From Nitrospirota bacterium (GTDB lineage: Bacteria > Nitrospirota > Leptospirillia > Leptospirillales > Leptospirillaceae): a stretch of 64,000 nucleotides of DNA. The stretch lies in assembly GCA_021840555.1 (NCBI GenBank), contig JAKBXW010000001.1, positions 62,001 through 126,000 of the forward strand, in the 5' to 3' direction. The notes under the pieces are model-generated. The model saw only the letters and a list, made by a program, of their open reading frames with translations, ran no database searches and had not been told where the DNA came from. Within the stretch, counting starts at the first letter, position 1, and the number at the start of each line of letters is the position of its first letter. Position numbers and translations under genes: made by a program. This document shows, piece after piece, positions 16,625 through 25,007 of the stretch.

Positions 16625-18033
16625 GTCCCCAGGAAGCCGGAAGTGTTCTTGTCGTCGATGACGAACCGGAAATGGCGATCGCCCTCAGGGAGACCCTTCG
16701 CCGGGACGGTTACAGGGTCAGTCTCGCCCAGAACGGGGCCGAGGCTATCGAGAAAATATCCCGGGAGGAATACGGATGGGTGATCAGCGATGTTCGCATG
16801 CCTTCCGTGGACGGTTGGGAGCTTCTCTCCCGCCTGAAGGAGAAATCTCCCCTGACCCGTGTCATTTTGATGACGGCCTACGGAACGGTTCCCCAGGCAG
16901 TGGCGGCAATGAAACAGGGGGCAGTCAATTTTTTGACGAAACCCTTCAAGGCCGAGGAATTGAGAAAGATCCTGGAGCCCTCCCCGAATCCTTCACAGGA
17001 GGACAGATCGGTGGGCGCCACTGGGGGTACGGGGGGCCGCAGTCCCTGGGAAAGCGTCTCCCGCCCGATCAGAACCCGGAATCCTGCAATGATCAGGATC
17101 CTTGGAATGATCGATGCGGTCGCCTCGACTCCTGCGACGATCCTGATCGAAGGAGAAAGCGGAACGGGCAAGGAGCTTCTTGCGCGCTACCTGCACGAGC
17201 GTTCGACCCGCGCCCACCGTCCTTTTGTCGCGGTCAACTGCGCCGCTCTCCCGGACAACCTCCTCGAATCGGAGCTCTTCGGGTACGAAAAGGGGGCCTT
17301 TTCCGGGGCACTAGCCCGGAAGATCGGCAAGTTCGAACTCGCCCATTCCGGAACACTCCTGTTGGACGAGGTCGGAGAGATGGAACTCGCCCTTCAGGCC
17401 AAGCTCCTTCGGGTGATCCAGGAACGCGAGATCGACCGGGTCGGAGGAACGCGTCCGGTTCCGGTCGACATCCGGATCATCGCCACGACGAACCGGAATC
17501 TGAAGGAGGAGGTGCGGGCCGGTCGATTCCGGGAAGACCTCTATTACCGTCTGAGGGTCTTTCCCGTCGCCCTTCCCCCCCTTCGGGAGAGGATGGAGGA
17601 CATCCCCCTCCTCGCGGAACGATTCCGGCAGGCATTCGAGAAGGAACACATGGCGGTGGGCCCATTCGCTCCGGAGACGCTCGAGCTTCTCGGCCGCCAC
17701 CCCTGGCCCGGCAATGTCCGGGAGCTCGAAAACGTCGTTACGCGGGCGGCCTTCCTGGCCGAGGGACGGACGATCCTTCCCTCCCATGTGTCTGATCTTC
17801 TTGATCCTGAGGCAGACGATCCTGCGAGAGGGGAGGAGTCCGATGCGGGGATTCGTCCCGGGCGTTCGGTCTGGGAGGTCGAGCGGGAGCTGATCCTCCG
17901 GACCCTGGCATCCTGCGGCGGGAACAAGGCCCAGTCTGCGAGGCTCCTGGGAATCAATGTCCGCACCCTCCGGAACAAGCTTTCCGAATACGGGATCACC
18001 GGTGGGGAGGGAGGCGGGGAGGAAATCGCATGA
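16621..18033 (+). CDS. flrC: Sigma-54-dependent response regulator, FlrC/FleR-like
   Basis: A 470-residue protein. The receiver domain (VLVVDDEPEM, phospho-Asp in VISDVRMPSVDGW, KPF near residue 108) is followed by AAA+ (Walker A GESGTGKE, Walker B LLLDEVGEM) and a Fis-type helix-turn-helix (NKAQSARLLGINVRTLRNKL). The sigma-54 contact loop reads GAFSGA (residues 225-230) rather than GAFTGA. It starts at GTG 16621 with AAGGAGG upstream. The sigma-54 promoter of flgB lies 90 bases downstream, so this pair likely activates it. Confidence 0.87.
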   Translation: MSPQEAGSVLVVDDEPEMAIALRETLRRDGYRVSLAQNGAEAIEKISREEYGWVISDVRMPSVDGWELLSRLKEKSPLTRVILMTAYGTVPQAVAAMKQGAVNFLTKPFKAEELRKILEPSPNPSQEDRSVGATGGTGGRSPWESVSRPIRTRNPAMIRILGMIDAVASTPATILIEGESGTGKELLARYLHERSTRAHRPFVAVNCAALPDNLLESELFGYEKGAFSGALARKIGKFELAHSGTLLLDEVGEMELALQAKLLRVIQEREIDRVGGTRPVPVDIRIIATTNRNLKEEVRAGRFREDLYYRLRVFPVALPPLRERMEDIPLLAERFRQAFEKEHMAVGPFAPETLELLGRHPWPGNVRELENVVTRAAFLAEGRTILPSHVSDLLDPEADDPARGEESDAGIRPGRSVWEVERELILRTLASCGGNKAQSARLLGINVRTLRNKLSEYGITGGEGGGEEIA

Positions 18034-18125
18034 CCGGGAAAAAATTTCCCTGCGAAAGAGAGCAAACCTCCGTTTCCCTGACCTTGTTCTTTTTTGGAAT
18101 TCACTGACCAAAGCCCATTGAGTGC

Positions 18126-18143
18126 TTGGTATGATTATTGCTT
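18126..18143 (+). promoter_or_regulatory. Sigma-54 promoter of the flgB operon
   Basis: TTGGTATG-N5-TTGCT with the invariant GG at 18128-18129 and GC at 18140-18141, exactly ten bases apart. A T-rich stretch follows, then the flgB ribosome-binding site. It lies 27 bases before ATG 18168, within reach of the FlrC-like activator encoded immediately upstream. Confidence 0.85.
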
Positions 18144-18167
18144 TTTTTTAAGCAGGAGGAGGCGATC

Positions 18168-18542
18168 ATGAGCCAGGTCCATCTTTTTGACAGGACGACC
18201 GATCTTCTCAAGGTGACGATGGATCTACGCTCGCGGAGGCATCTTCTCCTGGTGAGCAACATTGCCAACCAGGATACTCCGGGATACATGGCACGGGACC
18301 TTTCCTTCAAGGGCGAGCTTGCGAAGGCCATGGAATCGCCGGATCGAAGGGAACTCGAACACACGGAGGGCCGCCTCACCATCAACACGGACGAGACTGT
18401 CGGCAATGATCTCAACACCGTCAATATCGAACTTGAAATGCAAAAGCTGGCCGCGAACACCGGCAATTACAACGCCCTGGCCTCCATGGCCGGATGGAAG
18501 TACCGGATGATGGGTGACGCCATTTCGGGTGAAGGGAGGTAG
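18168..18542 (+). CDS. flgB: Flagellar basal-body rod protein FlgB
   Basis: A 124-residue proximal rod subunit. The N-terminal heptad region and the rod motif SNIANQDTPGY are classical. The C-terminal DLNTVNIELEMQKLAANTGNYNA helix matches FlgB. ATG 18168 has GGAGGAGG upstream; an earlier in-frame start at 18138 lies inside the sigma-54 -12 element and is excluded. First gene of a long operon running to flgE. Confidence 0.93.
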   Translation: MSQVHLFDRTTDLLKVTMDLRSRRHLLLVSNIANQDTPGYMARDLSFKGELAKAMESPDRRELEHTEGRLTINTDETVGNDLNTVNIELEMQKLAANTGNYNALASMAGWKYRMMGDAISGEGR

Positions 18543-18544
18543 TC

Positions 18545-18982
18545 GTGGGATTTTCAGACGCGCTCAGAATCTCGGGGTCCGGACTCGAAGCCGAACGGGT
18601 GAGACTCAACGTTCTGGCGGGAAACCTCGCCAATGCCGATTCCACACGGGGAAATGAGCGGGGAACCTACGAGCGGCGGGATGTCATCTTCGCCGCCGTC
18701 GCCCCCGGCCAGTCTTTTTCGGACATTCTCAAGGCTCCGTCGCAAAGCCCCGTCAAGGAGGTCAAGGTTCTCGGCATGGTCCGGGATCCCCGCCCACTCA
18801 ACAAGGTATACGATCCCCAGAGTCCCGATGCCGACTCCGAGGGATTCGTCTATCGTCCGAATGTTTCGAAGCTCGAGGAGATGACGAATCTGATCGATGC
18901 CTCCCGGGCCTATGAAGCCAATCTGACCGCCCTCGACACGACAAAAAGGATGGCCTCGAAGGATCTGACGATCCATGTTTAG
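18545..18982 (+). CDS. flgC: Flagellar basal-body rod protein FlgC
   Basis: A 145-residue proximal rod protein. AGNLANADSTRG near the N terminus and EEMTNLIDASRAYEANLTALDTTK (read in parts) at the C terminus are diagnostic. It starts at GTG 18545, two bases after the flgB stop, with GGGAGG before it. It polymerises above the FliF/FliE base together with FlgB. Confidence 0.93.
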   Translation: MGFSDALRISGSGLEAERVRLNVLAGNLANADSTRGNERGTYERRDVIFAAVAPGQSFSDILKAPSQSPVKEVKVLGMVRDPRPLNKVYDPQSPDADSEGFVYRPNVSKLEEMTNLIDASRAYEANLTALDTTKRMASKDLTIHV

Positions 18983-19012
18983 GGGGAACGGGGGTAAAAA
19001 GGGAGGTTTGGT

Positions 19013-19330
19013 ATGATCGACGAGACGCGGATCGGAAAAACGGAACCTTTTGCGCCGGTATCCCGGGAGGAGACTCCCGAAAGGGCGCAGCCCCCGTCAT
19101 CGGGGGAAGAGTCTTTCGTCCATGTCCTGAAGGATTCGATCGCCCGGGTCAATTCGCTCCAGACGGAAGCGGACAAGACGATCCAGGAATTCTCGACGGG
19201 ACAGGACGGGGTGACCCTCCACCAGACGATGATTGAAATGGCCCAGGCCGATGTTTCCTTTCACCTGATGATGCAGGTCCGGGACCGGATCGTGAAGGCC
19301 TACCAGGAAATGAACAACATGCCTTTGTAA
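19013..19330 (+). CDS. fliE: Flagellar hook-basal body protein FliE
   Basis: A 105-residue MS ring-rod junction protein. The C-terminal two thirds (FVHVLKDSIARVNSLQTEADK, then TLHQTMIEMAQADVSFHLMMQVRDR in parts) match FliE. The N-terminal 40 residues are Pro/Glu rich and variable. AGGGAGG precedes the ATG. It sits between flgC and fliF, as is usual. Confidence 0.93.
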   Translation: MIDETRIGKTEPFAPVSREETPERAQPPSSGEESFVHVLKDSIARVNSLQTEADKTIQEFSTGQDGVTLHQTMIEMAQADVSFHLMMQVRDRIVKAYQEMNNMPL

Positions 19331-19356
19331 GGGCTTAAGGATCAAAGAGGGGTCTG

Positions 19357-20952
19357 ATGGACATATTCCGCAAGATTTCCGAAACCGTTTCCCTGTGGTT
19401 CGGCCGCCTCACCATGATGCAAAAAATCGTGGCGGGGATTCTGGGCGTCCTGTTGGTCGGCGTCATGATATTCCTGGGATTCGCCGGAAAGACAGTCGAC
19501 CGGGCGGTCCTCTATTCGGGACTGTCGCCTGTCGACTCTTTCGAAATCCAGCAAAAGCTCGACCGGATGGGTATCCCCTATGCCGTCTCCACCAAGGGAG
19601 GAGTGATCCGGGTCCCCAAGAGTCAGGTCTACACGCTCCGGATGGAGCTGGCCGACGAAGGGCTTCCGCGCCATCACGGAGCCGGCTTCGACATCTTCGA
19701 CCACCCCTCTCTCACGACGACGGATTTCGTGCAGCATGTGCAGTACTTGCAGGCCCTTCAGTCGGAGCTCGACCGGACGATCGAGGAGATGAGTCCGATC
19801 GCACTGGCTCGGGTGTCCATCGTCCTTCCCCGCAGGTCAGTTTTTCTCCGCCACCAGAAAGGGGCACACGCCTCCGTGCTGATTCGCCTGAAGCCGGGGC
19901 GGACGCTTGCGCGGGACCAGGTGAATGGCATCGTTCATCTGGTGGCCAATGCGGTGGAGGGACTGACCCCCGATCATGTGACGATCGTCGACAACACCGG
20001 CACGATCTTAAACCGGAAGAGGCCCGGGCTCCTCCCGGGGGAGCTCACCAAGGCGCAGCTCTCTTACCAGTCCATGGTGGAGCACCGTCTCCGGAAGCGG
20101 GTTCAGACCATGCTGGATCAGGTTCTGGGGGAAGGGCAGTCGGTAGTTCGTGTCAATGCGACGCTCAATTTCAGGCGCGTCGAGGAGACGAAGGAACAGT
20201 TCGATCCCAAGGGACGGGCGCTCGCGGAACGTGAAAAGCTTCGGGAAAAATCCTCCGGATCGAGAATCGTTCCCGTGGGCGTTCCCGGTGTTCTCAGCAA
20301 CATTCCCGGCCCCAACGGAAAGGTCGCGAGTCCCCCACTGGGCCCAAAAAACGGAACACAGACCCGGTATTCCAAGAAAAAGGATATCGAGCACTACGAC
20401 GTGAGCCACACGATGAGCCATATCGTCGAGCCCACCGGCACGATCGCCCGAATCTCCGTCTCCGTTCTGGTCAATGGCAAGACGCGGACGGTGACGGGCA
20501 AAAAGGGGGATACGACAGTCTACGAACCGCGAACGCCCGAAGAGATCGCCTCCTTCACCCGCATCGTGCAGAACGCGATCGGGTATGATCCGGCCCGGGG
20601 CGATACCGTCGTGGTGGATTCCGTACCCTTCGTAAGGCCCGAGTCGGAAAGACCCCAGAATCAGGAAGCCCGGATGGCCGAGCGGCTCAAACCCTTCATG
20701 CCGCTTCTGGAAATATTCCTGGGCGGCCTTCTCGTCCTGGTCTTCAGCCTCTTCATCTTGAAGCCGATTCTCCAGAGCATGGTCACCAAGTCCGTCCCCC
20801 TGCCGGCCCAGGGTCCGGCGGGGATTGCGGTCCCCATGCGCGAGGAAGAAGGCGAAGCCGTCAGGTCCAGCAAGGAAGACATTGCCCGCATGACGCAGGA
20901 GGATCCCTCCCAAGCCGCGCAGGTCCTGCGGTTGTGGCTCAAGGAAAAATAG
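19357..20952 (+). CDS. fliF: Flagellar MS-ring protein FliF
   Basis: A 531-residue inner-membrane ring protein. Membrane helices lie at about residues 23-46 and 448-472; the part between is periplasmic (LYSGLSPVDSFEIQQKL, YAVSTKGGVIRVP, the YscJ-like ring-building motifs). The cytoplasmic tail ends in DPSQAAQVLRLWLKEK, the FliG-binding segment. It anchors the C ring and export gate. AAAGAGGG precedes the ATG. Confidence 0.95.
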   Translation: MDIFRKISETVSLWFGRLTMMQKIVAGILGVLLVGVMIFLGFAGKTVDRAVLYSGLSPVDSFEIQQKLDRMGIPYAVSTKGGVIRVPKSQVYTLRMELADEGLPRHHGAGFDIFDHPSLTTTDFVQHVQYLQALQSELDRTIEEMSPIALARVSIVLPRRSVFLRHQKGAHASVLIRLKPGRTLARDQVNGIVHLVANAVEGLTPDHVTIVDNTGTILNRKRPGLLPGELTKAQLSYQSMVEHRLRKRVQTMLDQVLGEGQSVVRVNATLNFRRVEETKEQFDPKGRALAEREKLREKSSGSRIVPVGVPGVLSNIPGPNGKVASPPLGPKNGTQTRYSKKKDIEHYDVSHTMSHIVEPTGTIARISVSVLVNGKTRTVTGKKGDTTVYEPRTPEEIASFTRIVQNAIGYDPARGDTVVVDSVPFVRPESERPQNQEARMAERLKPFMPLLEIFLGGLLVLVFSLFILKPILQSMVTKSVPLPAQGPAGIAVPMREEEGEAVRSSKEDIARMTQEDPSQAAQVLRLWLKEK

Positions 20953-20964
20953 GAGGGGTAGGCG

Positions 20965-21969
20965 TTGGCCAAAAGGAAGCTTTCCGGGCTTGAGAAGGCG
21001 GCGATCTTTATCGCGGCCGTCGGACCGGAGGTCGCCGCTGAGATCCTGAAGCAGCTCGACATCAAGGAGGTCGGTGTGATCTCGAGCCTCATCGCACAGA
21101 TGGGCGAGGTCAGCTCGGAGGAGATCGACGAGGTGATGGGGGAGTTTTCCGTCGTCTACAAGGCGACGCGAGGCCTTCCTCGGATGGGGGAGAAATACAT
21201 GCGCGAAATTCTGGAAAAGTCACTGGGCAAGGAGCAGGCCGACCAGATTTTCGAAAGCATGAACGATCAGGAAGGGACCAATCTCCAGTCCCTCAAGTGG
21301 ATGGACCCCAAATCGATCGCCAATCTGATCAGAAACGAGCATCCCCAGACGATCGCCCTGATCCTGAACTATCTGAACCCGAACCAGACGGCCAACGTGC
21401 TGGCCTATCTGCCCGAAGCCCTGAAGGCGGACGTTGTTTTCCGGATGGCGACCCTCGAGGACATCAGCCCCCAGGTGATCCGGGATCTCGAAGAGGTGAT
21501 CTCCACCGAGATCCAGATGATGGGAGGGTCGCTGACAAGCCTGGGCGTGAGCCGGATCGAAAAGACGGCCAATCTCCTGAACGAGATGGATCGGTCGACT
21601 TCGGAAGGAATCCTCGACTTCATCGGCCAGAACGACCAGTCGGTGGCCGAGCAGATCCGGGCTCTCATGTTCGTATTCGACGACCTCGTGATGGTGGACA
21701 ACCGGGGGATCCAGGCCCTTCTGCAGAGCGTCTCCCGGGACGTTCTCACCAAGGCCATGCGCGGAGCCGGAGATGCCGTGAAGGAAAAAATCCTCTCCAA
21801 CATGTCGACCCGGGCCCAGGCGGCCCTCAAGGAGGACATCGACTCGATGGGGGGGATTCCACTCAAGGACGTGGAGTCGGCTCAGGCGGAGATCATGAAG
21901 GCGGTCCGCCGCCTCGAAGCCGAAGGAAAACTGGTGATCCTCGGACGGGGAGGAGAACAGATTGTCTAG
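20965..21969 (+). CDS. fliG: Flagellar motor switch protein FliG
   Basis: A 334-residue rotor protein of the C ring that contacts FliF, the stator and normally FliM. EHPQTIALILNYLNP and the C-terminal torque helix region (MFVFDDLVMVDNRGIQ, ALKEDIDSMGGIPLKDVE) are present. It starts at TTG 20965 with AGGAGGGG upstream. The C terminus overlaps the fliH start by eight bases. Its usual partner gene fliM is missing from the window. Confidence 0.95.
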   Translation: MAKRKLSGLEKAAIFIAAVGPEVAAEILKQLDIKEVGVISSLIAQMGEVSSEEIDEVMGEFSVVYKATRGLPRMGEKYMREILEKSLGKEQADQIFESMNDQEGTNLQSLKWMDPKSIANLIRNEHPQTIALILNYLNPNQTANVLAYLPEALKADVVFRMATLEDISPQVIRDLEEVISTEIQMMGGSLTSLGVSRIEKTANLLNEMDRSTSEGILDFIGQNDQSVAEQIRALMFVFDDLVMVDNRGIQALLQSVSRDVLTKAMRGAGDAVKEKILSNMSTRAQAALKEDIDSMGGIPLKDVESAQAEIMKAVRRLEAEGKLVILGRGGEQIV

Positions 21970-22666
21970 TGTCGGTCGGGGGTTCAAGGGATGGAATTTC
22001 GAGAATCTGGTCGGACAGGCGGGGGAGAAGGGGCGGGGCCGAACCCCGGACAGGGAATCTCCGGCCGGGGGACCTGAGTCCGGTAAGGAGGATGATCTCT
22101 TCCAAAGGTCGGAGGAGCTGGGAAGAGTCGAAGAGGAGGCCCGAAAGGCCGGCTTCGAGGCGGGGTACGCCGAAGGCCTCGAGAGGGCCCGCTCCGACAT
22201 GGAGCCTCTCCGCCAGGCCTGGCTCGATTGGGCGTCGAAAATCTCCGCATTCGAGAGCGATCGGCTCAGGGCACTTCTTCCCGTTCTGGTCGATCTTCAG
22301 GAAAAGGCGCTGTCGAAGATTCTTGGTGATGAGGAGGGTCGCCCGCGGATTCTCCGGAAACTGCTTGAGAGAATGGTGGGAGAGTATGCCTCCGGGCGCG
22401 AGGGTGAACTTCTGGTACCGGAATCCGACTTTCACCTGGTCAGGCAGTTCGATCCCGGATTTCCGGAAGAGCTCGCGGCGCGGGGAATCCGACTGGGCAT
22501 CGCGCCGGACCTTCCGCCCCGGCATGTGGAACTCCGGTTTTCCGACCGGATCGTCGCATTCGATCCCGCGTCCGCCGGAGACTCTCTTCGGAAAACTCTT
22601 TCCCGCGCCGATCCTGGCCCCATTCCGGAGATCGCGGGCCCGGACGGAGAGGTAGAACGGCCATGA
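21962..22666 (+). CDS. fliH: Flagellar assembly protein FliH
   Basis: A 234-residue regulator of the export ATPase. It starts at TTG 21962 inside the end of fliG, with GGAGGAG upstream. GFEAGYAEGLERA is the glycine-repeat helix typical of FliH, and the C-terminal half (ESDFHLVRQFDPGF) resembles the FliH/HrpE/YscL ending. The N-terminal 50 residues are low-complexity. It overlaps fliI by four bases. Confidence 0.88.
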   Translation: MSSVGRGFKGWNFENLVGQAGEKGRGRTPDRESPAGGPESGKEDDLFQRSEELGRVEEEARKAGFEAGYAEGLERARSDMEPLRQAWLDWASKISAFESDRLRALLPVLVDLQEKALSKILGDEEGRPRILRKLLERMVGEYASGREGELLVPESDFHLVRQFDPGFPEELAARGIRLGIAPDLPPRHVELRFSDRIVAFDPASAGDSLRKTLSRADPGPIPEIAGPDGEVERP

Positions 22667-24030
22667 AGATCGGGATGGAAGGGGAAAAAGCCGATCTTTG
22701 GCTCGGTTCCGCCGGACGCGCGATGGACCGTCTTTTGTCGGGATGGAGTCCCGACCAGGAAGGAGGCCTGGTTGTCCAGGGGGTGGGGCTCATGATCGAG
22801 GCCAAGGGGATGAGCCTGGGGGTTGGGGAGATCGGCACCCTTCTTTCCGATCCCCCGATCGATGCCGAAGTGGTCGGCTTTCGGGAGGGGCGGACCCTTC
22901 TGATGCCTCTTGGGGATCTCGAAGGGGTCAGACCCGGAACCCGCCTCATGAGAAAAAGCCGGATCACCTCGGTCTTTCTTTCTCCCGAGTGGCTGGGGCG
23001 CGTCATCGATCCCCTCGGCCATCCCCTGGACGGCATCCCTCTTCCTGCAGGAAATATCGAGATGCCGCTTCGCGGCCGCCCTATCAATCCACTGAAACGG
23101 CAGCGGATCGATCGTCCGCTCGATCTCTCGGTCCGTTCGATCAATGCCCTCGCCACCGTCGGGATCGGTCAGAAGATCGGTATCTTCGCCGGCCCTGGAG
23201 TCGGCAAAAGCACCCTGATCGGCATGATGGCCCGGAATGCCGACGTCGACGTCAATGTCATCGCCCTGGTGGGGGAAAGGGGGCGCGAGGTTCGGGAGTT
23301 TCTCGAGCGGGATCTCGGTCCGGAAGGGCTGTCCCGCTCGGTGATCGTGGTGGCAACGGGCGAGCAGCCCCCTCTCCTCAAGACCCGGGCGACTCTGTTG
23401 GCGATGTCGATTGCCGAAATGTTCCGGGATCTTGGAAAGCGCGTTCTTTTCGTCATGGATTCCCTGACCCGCTATGCCGGAGCCCAGAGAGAGATAGGTC
23501 TGGCCACGGGGGAGCCTCCTTCGGCCCGGGGATACACGCCGTCGGTCTTCGCCCAGCTTCCCCGGCTGATCGAGCGGGCCGGCTGCGGGGAGGGTGCCGG
23601 ATCCATCACCGGGATCTTCACCGTTCTGGTCGAGGGGGAGGATGTTCCCTCCGACCCCCTTTCGGAAGCCCTGACAGCCATTCTCGACGGACATGTCCAT
23701 CTGTCCAGGGCGCTGGCCCAGGAAGGGGTCTTTCCCGCCGTCGACCCCGTAGACAGTCTATCCCGGGTGATGGTCGACATCGTGCCGGAGGAGATCCAGG
23801 AGAGGGCCCGGGAATGGAGACGGCTGTACGGGTTGTTCCGGAGGTCGGAGGATCTGATCCGGATCGGTGCCTATGTTTCGGGGACCGATCCTCTCCTCGA
23901 CCGGGCGGTCCGCCTCCACGAAGCAATGACGGATTTTTTGCGCCAGTCGAGGGAGGAGCCCGTTTCCCTTGAGCAGTCCTTCCAGGACCTCGCCCGGTCC
24001 CTGGAGGATGCGGGGATGGAAGAGACGTGA
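22663..24030 (+). CDS. fliI: Flagellum-specific ATP synthase FliI
   Basis: A 455-residue export ATPase. Walker A is GPGVGKST near residue 181, Walker B is RVLFVMDSLTRYA, and GEPPSARGYTPSVFAQLPRL is the type III ATPase signature. It energises export together with FliH and FliJ. The ATG overlaps the fliH stop. Confidence 0.95.
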   Translation: MKIGMEGEKADLWLGSAGRAMDRLLSGWSPDQEGGLVVQGVGLMIEAKGMSLGVGEIGTLLSDPPIDAEVVGFREGRTLLMPLGDLEGVRPGTRLMRKSRITSVFLSPEWLGRVIDPLGHPLDGIPLPAGNIEMPLRGRPINPLKRQRIDRPLDLSVRSINALATVGIGQKIGIFAGPGVGKSTLIGMMARNADVDVNVIALVGERGREVREFLERDLGPEGLSRSVIVVATGEQPPLLKTRATLLAMSIAEMFRDLGKRVLFVMDSLTRYAGAQREIGLATGEPPSARGYTPSVFAQLPRLIERAGCGEGAGSITGIFTVLVEGEDVPSDPLSEALTAILDGHVHLSRALAQEGVFPAVDPVDSLSRVMVDIVPEEIQERAREWRRLYGLFRRSEDLIRIGAYVSGTDPLLDRAVRLHEAMTDFLRQSREEPVSLEQSFQDLARSLEDAGMEET

Positions 24031-24057
24031 CGATCCTGAGCGGGGGAGTTTCCTGAG

Positions 24058-24519
24058 ATGGCAGAGCGTCCCTTTACCCTGGAATCCGTCCTGGCCGTCA
24101 GGGAGGCCGAGCTCGAGACGGTCGAACGGGACCTTTCGAGGATCGGAGGCGAGAGGTCCCGCGAGAAGGAGCGGACCCGGGAAATGCATCGACGGAAGGA
24201 GGAGGGTCTGGCTTTCGGCCAGGAGGACCGCAATCCGGCGGATACCGGCTTTCTGCTGGCCTGGTACGGGTGGCTTTCCCATATGGATCAGAAAATCGGG
24301 GAGCAGGAACGCCGCGAAAAACTGGTCGAAGACGAGTTCGAGCGGGTCAGGGAGCTCTGGAAGAAGGCCCTGATGGAAAAGGAAAAGATCCTGATCCTGA
24401 GGGAACGGCACAGGGATGGGGAGCGGAGGCGGACCATGCGCATGGAGGAGCGTTCCCTGGACCTCTGGATCCAGTCCCGAGGATTCGGACGCAATCCTCG
24501 CGACGGGGAAGGCTCATGA
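24058..24519 (+). CDS. fliJ: Flagellar export protein FliJ
   Basis: A 153-residue, highly charged, all-helical protein. The pattern FTLESVLAVREAELETVERDLS at the start and long coiled coils throughout match FliJ, the stalk of the export ATPase. It is encoded directly after fliI and overlaps the next gene by four bases (ATGA). Sequence identity in this family is low, so the call rests on pattern and position. Confidence 0.85.
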   Translation: MAERPFTLESVLAVREAELETVERDLSRIGGERSREKERTREMHRRKEEGLAFGQEDRNPADTGFLLAWYGWLSHMDQKIGEQERREKLVEDEFERVRELWKKALMEKEKILILRERHRDGERRRTMRMEERSLDLWIQSRGFGRNPRDGEGS

Positions 24520-24983
24520 AGAGGAACCTGGCGCTTCTTCTGGAACGACTGGGGATGGCGGTGCTTCTGATCCTTTCAGGGCTGACTGCTCGTCCGGAGA
24601 CCAACGCCGCTTCCGCGCCTCCTCCGGCAAGCGCACCGTCGAGTTCCGGGGAGGAGCGCCGCCTCCTTCTGATGAAGCAGGATCTCGACAGGGAGATTCA
24701 GAGAAACAAAAAGATTCTCGGAGAAATCGACAGGAAGCTCGCGCTTTACCGGTCGCTCAAGAAGAAGAATGTCAGACGTCTCATCAGGCTTTATGAATCG
24801 ATGGCCCCACGGACGGCGGCCTCCCAGATCAATGTCATGCCGGAGAAACTCCGCCTGACGCTGTTCTCGGGAATGAATCCACGGAAGGCGTCACGCATCA
24901 TGCGGTACGTGGATCCTCGCGTTGCGGCGAAAATCTCGGTCGAGATGGCCGGAGATTCCTCCGCGCGGGGAGGCGGTCGGTGA
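24516..24983 (+). CDS. motE: MotE-like flagellar stator chaperone (MgtE-N-type)
   Basis: A 155-residue protein. A signal or anchor segment (LLLERLGMAVLLILSGLT, about residues 6-23) leads to a Pro/Ala linker, a coiled coil (residues 45-85) and an MgtE-N-like module (YESMAPRTAASQI, MNPRKASRIMRYVDPRVAAKI). This layout matches the MotE family, found after fliJ in many bacteria, where it helps place MotAB. It overlaps fliJ by four bases. Confidence 0.8.
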   Translation: MKRNLALLLERLGMAVLLILSGLTARPETNAASAPPPASAPSSSGEERRLLLMKQDLDREIQRNKKILGEIDRKLALYRSLKKKNVRRLIRLYESMAPRTAASQINVMPEKLRLTLFSGMNPRKASRIMRYVDPRVAAKISVEMAGDSSARGGGR

Positions 24984-25007
24984 ATCTCTATCGAAAGGGG
25001 CGTCGTC

